This document shows, piece after piece, positions 58,003 through 64,000 of a DNA stretch of 64,000 nucleotides (positions within the stretch are counted from its first letter, which is position 1; each line of letters starts with the position of its first letter). Under the pieces are notes generated by a model that had not been told where the DNA came from, ran no database searches, and worked only from the letters and a program-made list of their open reading frames with translations. Location of the stretch: the NCBI GenBank assembly GCA_047967505.1, contig CM106538.1; one strand, written 5' to 3'. A program made the position numbers and the translations under genes. This DNA is from Dipteris shenzhenensis. Lineage: Eukaryota; Polypodiophyta; Polypodiopsida; Gleicheniales.

Positions 58003-58355
58003 TGTGAAGATAGTGGGAGAGAGGGAAGGAGTCTCACTTGCGGCTTTCTCACCTGCACAATGGGGGAATACACACAAAGGTGGAGGCTAAAAACAGTTTT
58101 CCTCTTCTTAGTTGTGAAAGCCAAAAAGAACTCTAGCACAAAGAAATAGAAGAACCCTATATGTGGGTCTCAAACCAAACTCAACTAACTAAGGTGGCAT
58201 ACTAACTGAGCCACGAACTAGTGTAGATAAGGATAGCTGTCATCCAGCTATTATTCGTGGGCGGTGTACCAACCGCACCTCCAGCTAACAAGTCGGTGAC
58301 ATAAATGCACAACAGTCACCCTGGCATATCGCGAGTGGAGCTCGATATCTCAACA
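58003..58355 (-). repeat. Element C 3' LTR
   Basis: 353 bp; on the minus strand it is preceded by the polypurine tract (CTCCCCCTCGAG on plus, 58356-58367). Confidence 0.95.
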
Positions 58356-60145
58356 CTCCCCCTCGAGCTCAATCCCAAATCCTGCACACCAAGCAGGTCT
58401 CTGAACTTGCGCAGCTTCTCTGCGCCCAATGCTTTCGTGAATATATCAGCTACCTGATCCTCTGTGCTGACATAAACTAGATCAATAAGACCTAGTAAAA
58501 CCTTCTCCCGCACATAGTGATAATGCACCTCAATGTGCTTTGTTCTGGCATGAAAGACTGGGTTCTTTGCCAAATGTATACTACTCATGTTGTCACAATA
58601 AATGACAACCGGCCCATCTGTAGACTGATGCATATCATAAAGTAGCTTATGCAACCAAGCTACCTCACATGCAGCCATTGCTGCACCCCTGTACTCAACC
58701 TCTGTGCTCGACAAGGCAACTGTAGGCTGTTTCTTGCTGCTCCAAGTGACTGCAGCACTCCCAAAAGAGAACACATATCCACTGGTAGATCGTCTATCTG
58801 AAATGCTACCAGCCCAATCAGCATCAGTGTATCCATGCAACTGTATCTGAACCCCAGCCCCATAAAATAGTCCATACCGCAATGTGGACTTCACATACCT
58901 GAATATGCATCTAGCCGCATCCAAATGCGGTTTCCTTGGAGCCTGCATAAACTGACTTACCAACCCAACAGCATAGCTCAAATCTGGCCTGGTAATAGTC
59001 ATGTAAATCAAACTTCCTACTATGCGTCTGTACATAGTAGGGTCTTCCAGAAGCTCACCTGCATCTGCGCTCAGCTTCACATTCTGCTCCAAAGGAACTG
59101 AAATAGGCTTACAGCCTGTCATCCCATATTTGGACAGCATGTCCAATCCATACTGCCTCTGCAAGAGCTGTATCCCACTTGGTGATCTAATCACCTCAAT
59201 GCCCAAGAAATAACGCAGCTCTCCCAAATCCTTCATCTCAAACTTCTGCCTCAATAGCATTTTCACATGAAGGATATCTTCATCACTATCACCTGTGATG
59301 ATCAAATCATCAACATAAATGACCAGCAGCATAATCCCTTTCTGTGTTTTTCTCACATAGAGTGAGAAATCTGCCTTGGAAATCTGAAAGCCAATAGTGA
59401 CAAGATACTGTCCTATCTTGTCAGACCATGCTCTAGGTGCTTGCTTCAAGCCATACAAGGCTTTCTTCAACCTGCAAACAAACTCAGGATGAATAGCATG
59501 AACATAACCTGCTGGCTGCTCCATAAAGACCTCTTCTTGCAAATCACCATGCAAGAAGGCATTCTTTACATCCATCTGATGTAAAGACCATCCCTTTGAT
59601 GCAGCCATAGCAATGGCTGCTCTTACGGTTGCCATCCTTGCAACCGGGCTAAAAGTTTCTTCATAATCAATGCCATATGTCTGTGCATACCCCTTGACAA
59701 CTAATCTTGCCTTGTATCTATTCACAGAACCATCTGCATTGTGCTTGATCTTATAAACCCACTTACAACCAATTGCATTCTTGCCTTTAGGCAAAGGCAC
59801 CAATTCCCATGTAGCATTAGCATCCAAGGCATCCATTTCTTCATCCATGGCTTTCTCCCATTTTTCATTTCCCATGGCTTGCTCAAAAGAAGTGGGTTCT
59901 GGTTCCTGTATCACTTTGACCATATAGGCATAGTAAATGGCTGTAAATCCATCATATTTCAGCCTATCCACAGGATACCTAACCCTGGTAGACCTGCGCA
60001 AAATAGGCTCACTTCCAGGTGCTCTCAAAACATCCCTGGTCTTCCTTACTCCAGGTGTAACAACAGAAGGAATACCCAACTCATCATCAATGCTCTGTTC
60101 TGAGCCACTGGATTCACCATCCACACAAGAATGACTTGCATTCAC
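58316..60145 (-). CDS. pol: Element C reverse transcriptase-RNase H region
   Basis: A 609-codon open block: linker, RT (AIGCKWVYKIKHNADGSV, QMDVKNAFLHGDL, YVDD at 59317-59306), RNase H (YTDADWAGSISDRRSTSG, SSTEVEYRG, KHIEVHYHYVREKV). All catalytic residues appear present. It ends within the LTR, like B. Upstream stops at 60191 and beyond detach it from the rest of the polyprotein. Confidence 0.88.
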   Translation of the reverse strand: MNASHSCVDGESSGSEQSIDDELGIPSVVTPGVRKTRDVLRAPGSEPILRRSTRVRYPVDRLKYDGFTAIYYAYMVKVIQEPEPTSFEQAMGNEKWEKAMDEEMDALDANATWELVPLPKGKNAIGCKWVYKIKHNADGSVNRYKARLVVKGYAQTYGIDYEETFSPVARMATVRAAIAMAASKGWSLHQMDVKNAFLHGDLQEEVFMEQPAGYVHAIHPEFVCRLKKALYGLKQAPRAWSDKIGQYLVTIGFQISKADFSLYVRKTQKGIMLLVIYVDDLIITGDSDEDILHVKMLLRQKFEMKDLGELRYFLGIEVIRSPSGIQLLQRQYGLDMLSKYGMTGCKPISVPLEQNVKLSADAGELLEDPTMYRRIVGSLIYMTITRPDLSYAVGLVSQFMQAPRKPHLDAARCIFRYVKSTLRYGLFYGAGVQIQLHGYTDADWAGSISDRRSTSGYVFSFGSAAVTWSSKKQPTVALSSTEVEYRGAAMAACEVAWLHKLLYDMHQSTDGPVVIYCDNMSSIHLAKNPVFHARTKHIEVHYHYVREKVLLGLIDLVYVSTEDQVADIFTKALGAEKLRKFRDLLGVQDLGLSSRGSVEISSSTRDMPG

Positions 60146-60190
60146 ATCATATATGGGCTGATCTACCTTCTCTTTTCCTTTTCGTGATAC

Positions 60191-61377
60191 CTACGTACCA
60201 CTCTCTGCATTGCTTTGAGGGGATTCTCCTGATCTCAATCTGCCTGTCCATGGCGAAGTATGTGAACCACTGGTAGAGGACACTCCAGGTCCACTGATAT
60301 TTTGTGATTGCTGCTGTGCATTCTGTGCAGCATTACCATTTTGTGCATCTACATCAATCATCACATTTACTGGTTTATACCAGCTGCTCATCTCATCAAA
60401 AACATCTCTGCTCACTGTGAACTTACGTGTAGAAGGGTTATAGCATCTATACCCTTTCTACTGTGCAGAGAATAACCAATAAAGACGCACTTCTCAGCTT
60501 TTGGATCCAACTTGGACCTCAACTCATCTGGCACATGGACATAAGCAATGCATCCAAAAATCTTCAAATGAGAAATATCTGGTTTCCTACCAGTATACAT
60601 CTCCTCTGGCGTCATGCCATGTATTACTGTAGTGGGAGTCCTGTTCATTATATAGACTGCTGTAGCAACTCCTTCAGCCTAATATTAATCTGGTAGACCT
60701 TTTTCATTTAGCATAGCCCGAGATACCTCTCCAATATGCTTGTTTTTTCTTTCTGCAATTCCATTTTGCTGTGGGGTATGACTGCATGAATATTGCTGCT
60801 TTATACCATGCTCCTGCAAGAACCTTGCAAACTCATTTGAGAGGTACTCTCCCCCTCCATCTGACCTTAGGCATTTTATTTGCAGGCCTGTTTCTTTTTC
60901 AACCATAGCTTTGAAAGCTTTGAAGTGCCCAAACACTTCACTTTTCTTTTTCATAAAATACACCCACAGTTTTCTGCTGAAGTCATCAATAAATGTGACA
61001 AAATAGTGACAGCCTCCAATAGATGCAGCTTTTGTAGTCCACACATCAGAGTGGATTAATTCCAATGGCTTTTTACTCTCTTGAACATGCCTAGGAAAAG
61101 GTTTCCTTACCTGTTTCCCAAATTGACAGGCTTCACAGACCTTGTGCATTTCTGCAACCTTGAATTTAGGCAATCCTGCAACAATATTTTGGGCTTGCAT
61201 TGATTTAAGTCGCTGTATATTAACATGACCAATGCGTTTGTGCCAGATATCAATATCTGCAACTACACCGGTCCCATGTGCAAACATTGCTGCACTCAAT
61301 TCAGGCATGTCTGCATCCAACGTAAACATCCTACCCTTCTTCTTTCCTTTTGCTATCAAGCGACCATTATTTTTCAT
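60191..61377 (-). pseudogene. pol: Element C integrase region, broken
   Basis: Frame 60685-61377 holds IWHKRIGHVNIQRLKSM, CEACQFGKQ, FIDDFSRKLWVYF, RSDGGGEYLS and TPQQNGIAERKN (catalytic residues kept). Two stops near 60680 (TAA and TAG where B has DYFW) and a frameshift near 60415-60450 lead to frames 60412-60648 and 60191-60415. The last ends at TAG 60193-60191, where B has CAG. Confidence 0.88.
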
Positions 61378-61540
61378 ATCCTCAACAAAGCATCCATGAG
61401 GATTAAATCTAACCTACAAGCCCTGCTCAACCAACCATTTGACCAACAGAAACCAGGTTCTTGGTGATGTTCGGGACATGAAATACATCAGACAAGTATT
61501 TCTTTTTCCCATCCTGCATAGACAAAGGAATTTTGCCAAT

Positions 61541-62654
61541 CTACACAATAGGATGTGCAGTATCATCACCAGTCTCCACAAATCCTGGTTTTTCCATTTT
61601 TCTTGCATCCTGCATCCATTCAGCGTGACCTGTCATGTGGTTTGACGCACCCGAGTCAACATACCACACATCATTGCTTTCTTCTGCACTTGTTACAGAA
61701 TTTGTCATATGCTGCACCATAAACAAATGCTCATTTCTGTCATCACCCTGTCTACTAGAGGATGCATAATTGCCTTGCTGCAATTTTCCACTCATAATGT
61801 CATTCTGCTTTTTATAGCAGTCCTTAGCCATATGACCCATTTTGCCACAATAGTAGCATTCAACATTGCTGTTTGCATTTTGGCCTCTCTGCCATCCACC
61901 ACGGCCTCTTTGGCTCCCCCTGCCTCTAGAGTTACCACGTCCTCCTGCATAGGACTGGTTTTCTTGCGTTTGCTGCATATTATGATTTCTACCACGGCCT
62001 GTAGATCGGCCTCCTCTACCTCTGCCTCTACCTCTGCCAGCATTTGAGTAGAAGACAGTTTCTTTTGAAGTTCCTGCTGAAGAAGATGCACCACCATTTC
62101 TCTGCTCTTCAGAAATTAGAAGAGCAATCAGCTCCTCAAAATCAGGAAATTTTTCACGGACGGCAATGGATGTTCGGAACTGTGCATAATCGTTTCCTAG
62201 ACCATTCAAGGTTCATCATCATCCACTGGTGACCCAATGGAAGCAAGTGCATCTGCAATTTTCTTCACTTTCATGTGGTAGTCATTTATGCTCAAATTTT
62301 CTCTTTGCACATTGTGCAACTCCTGTTTGAGTTGCATTTTCTTGGCTTGTGTATTTGTGCTGTACATTTTTCCTCCTTTGGCGTACTTGCATCCTGAATA
62401 TGCACAATCATGGAGTCCGAAATACTGATAGACAGCCAGTACATAACTTTCCTGGCTCTCTCATGCCATCCTTTGAATGCCTGCATTTCCTGTTGACTGG
62501 GAACATTAGGAAGAACAGGTTCTTCTTCATTTCCTGTAATGAATTCCCAATAGCCTTTTCCCATCAAGAAATTCGTCATTCTAAACTTCCATGCCTGGAA
62601 GTTGTTCTTGTCAAGCTTTTCAGTGACAATCTGTGAAAGAGAATCAGATGCCAT
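61541..62654 (-). pseudogene. gag: Element C Gag-protease, broken
   Basis: ATG at 62654 (MASDSLSQIVTEKLDKNNFQ). Compared with A there are deletions of about 20 bases at about 62370 (after STPKE) and about 16 bases at about 62210, each shifting the frame. The rest shows an RGRGRGRGG stretch, zinc knuckle CYYCGKMGHMAKDC and protease WYVDSGASNHM. TAG codons at 61543-61541 and 61416-61414 replace Gln codons of A. Confidence 0.88.
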
Positions 62655-62862
62655 TACAGAACACTGCAAAATATTCTGTCACTGCAAAAAACACAGCTTT
62701 TTGCCTCACACGGGTAGATCTGCAAAACTGACGAAAGTGGTATTTCACCACACAGTCACTTCCTAGTGACGATTTTGCATCAACAGGCAACAGGCATGAA
62801 TCTGCAACTCCCAATATCTCTGCACACAGACATACGATGCAATTTCTGCAGCACCTTTCCAC
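62644..62862 (-). CDS. Upstream reading frame in the element C leader
   Basis: 72 codons, MERCCRNCIVCLCAEILGVA..., same start as in A and B but diverging after about 50 residues. Its TGA (62646-62644) overlaps the start of gag, whose ATG is at 62654. Existence as a protein is unproven. Confidence 0.3.
   Translation of the reverse strand: MERCCRNCIVCLCAEILGVADSCLLPVDAKSSLGSDCVVKYHFRQFCRSTRVRQKAVFFAVTEYFAVFCNGI
62737..62770 (-). promoter_or_regulatory. Two adjacent stem-loops in the element C leader
   Basis: Same two perfect stems as at 3765-3798 in A. Confidence 0.4.
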
Positions 62863-63146
62863 CGACTAGCCGCGCAGTGGTCGCACAGCAAAAACAGGGC
62901 CTTTTTTTGAGTGCCTGCGAAGAACTTTCGCCTTCAAAATGGGCCCCGAAACGGCCTCAAACGCATATACTGTGCTCTCGCCACACCGCGAAGGGTGTCT
63001 CAATCTGAAACAGTGCACTCCTGCACTTCTGGCTGTGCTACCTGCAGAGATTTGCTCCCAAACTCGAAATAGGAAAGCAACACTGGTCCTCTTACTAGGA
63101 CACCACGAACTTGGCTTGCTTTCTTGAGCTCCTTACCACGAATAAG

Positions 63147-63158
63147 GCTCTGATACCA
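63147..63158 (-). promoter_or_regulatory. Primer-binding site, element C
   Basis: GCTCTGATACCA on plus, that is TGGTATCAGAGC on minus, next to the 5' LTR. Confidence 0.95.
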
Positions 63159-63511
63159 TGTGAAGATAGTGGGAGAGAGGGAAGGAGTCTCACTTGCGGC
63201 TTTCTCACCTGCACAATGGGGGAATACACACAAAGGTGGAGGCTAAAAACAGTTTTCCTCTTCTTAGTTGTGAAAGCCAAAAAGAACTCTAGTACAAAGA
63301 AATAGAAGAACCCTATATGTGGGTCTCAAACCAAACTCAACTAACTAAGGTGGCATACTAACTGAGCCACGAACTAGTGTAGATAAGGATAGCTGTCATC
63401 CAGCTATTTTTCGTGGGCGGTGTACCAACCGCACCTCCAGCTAACAAGTCGGTGACATAAATGCACAACAGTCACCCTGGCATATTGCGAGTGGAGCTCG
63501 ATATCTCAACA
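63159..63511 (-). repeat. Element C 5' LTR
   Basis: 353 bp, TG...CA on the minus strand; three differences from the 3' LTR, one of them a C-to-T at a CpG (CATATCGCG against CATATTGCG). Confidence 0.95.
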
Positions 63512-63809
63512 CTTATGACACTTATGGTACCACTTATTTAAACAGTTCGATTACACTTACGAGACCGTTTGTTGGAAACTATGAGACTCATACCTATTGG
63601 AAAAAAGATAAACTACAAGCAATAGATCCATAGATATTGCTTATAACGTTTGTATTTCACAAAGTTCTACCCGTGATTTATAATGCTTCACAGTGTTCTT
63701 GGGCTTGCTTTGATTTGGGTAGATTGATTGGTTTGTTTGATAAAAATGGATTTTATCACCAAAAATATCCTTTACTTTCTCAAAAGGAACACTTTCCTTG
63801 GATTATGAT
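63512..63809 (+). pseudogene. Reverse transcriptase remnant, 3' part
   Basis: Removing element C and one copy of its target duplication, the frame of the 5' part continues exactly: TYDTYGTTYLNSS, LTRPFVGNYETHTYWKKD to a TAG near 63629. Beyond it, in a nearby frame, LLITFVFHKVLPVIYNASQC and GRLIGLFDKNGFYHQKYPLL run to a TGA near 63809. This confirms one gene split by the insertion. Confidence 0.55.
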
Positions 63810-63913
63810 TTGACATTAATGCTCTTATTAAGCTCTTTCATGGCGGGTAAGTTCTGCATGGTGGACTTACCCCTCTCCATGTGGTCTTACTCTCTGGGAT
63901 AGGGGTGGGACAC

Positions 63914-63943
63914 TCTCACACACACACACACACACACACACAC
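63914..63943. repeat. (CA)n microsatellite
   Basis: CA run at the right edge of the window, in AT-rich sequence without genes. Confidence 0.9.
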
Positions 63944-64000
63944 CTAACTATGAGCAAATTCACACACAATTAATTTATATCCTTGTACGTGAATCAATCT

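Larger units (their letters stand above)
58003..63511 (-). mobile_element. Ty1/Copia retrotransposon, element C (minus strand)
   Basis: 5509 bp, LTRs of 353 bp differing at three positions, target duplication CTTAT (57998-58002 and 63512-63516), PBS and polypurine tract. The gene text is of the A/B family but clearly more distant; the leader is nearly identical to A and B, while the LTRs are unrelated beyond TGTTGAGATATC. The coding region has at least two deletions and several stops, so it is non-autonomous. Confidence 0.96.

Overview
The window looks like nuclear DNA of a land plant with a large, repeat-rich genome. The evidence is Ty1/Copia elements primed by initiator tRNA-Met, a CACTA element with TNP2, DUF4218 and DUF4216 segments and GT-AG introns, a PIF/Harbinger transposase, and PPR (PLS-type) gene fragments. 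A fern or lycophyte would fit the PPR style and the odd reverse transcriptase at the right end, but that placement is inference. There are no bacterial operons, rRNA or tRNA genes.

Layout. 106-1600: broken Copia gag and an LTR-like piece. 1.3-3.1 kb: microsatellites and short duplications. 3080-7663: Copia element A (perfect 5-bp target duplication, LTRs differing at 1 of 299 bases, integrase deleted). 7664-10087: remnants of an unrecognised gene, arranged as an inverted repeat whose right arm was split by Copia element B (10088-15538, LTRs differing at 1 of 298, gag frameshifted). 16.2-17.3 kb: an unusual block built from palindromic words. 18.1-22.7 kb: CACTA element. 22.7-28.0 kb: decayed Copia D. 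30.2-32.6 kb: decayed Copia E on the minus strand. 32.6-33.1 kb: CT/CA simple repeats. 34.1-35.6 kb: weak gag-like remnants.

37.9-39.0 kb holds spliced-looking exons of an unrecognised gene (minus strand), and 39.1-40.4 kb a LINE endonuclease fragment. A piece of that gene, intron flank included, has been copied into a 356-bp-arm inverted repeat (40663-41511) and then into a 2.3-kb segment repeated three times (41139-48046). The third unit runs into a Myb/trihelix-like reading frame with a SAM-like C-terminus (47867-48784). With the opposing Harbinger transposase (51804-52986) this may be one two-gene PIF/Harbinger element with PPR gene debris inside.

57.2-63.8 kb: a decayed reverse transcriptase of possible Penelope-like type, cut in two by Copia element C (58003-63511, minus strand, LTRs differing at 3 of 353).

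How the parts relate. A, B and C share a nearly identical leader (PBS to gag), although the LTRs of C are unrelated to those of A and B beyond the first dozen bases. A lacks integrase, B has a frameshifted gag, and C is broken at many points, so none looks autonomous although all inserted recently. Most other genes are transposon genes in decay. The features most worth a second look are the exon-derived hairpin and its tandem amplification, the shared retrotransposon leader with its upstream reading frame, the palindromic block at 16.2-17.3 kb, and the split reverse transcriptase.
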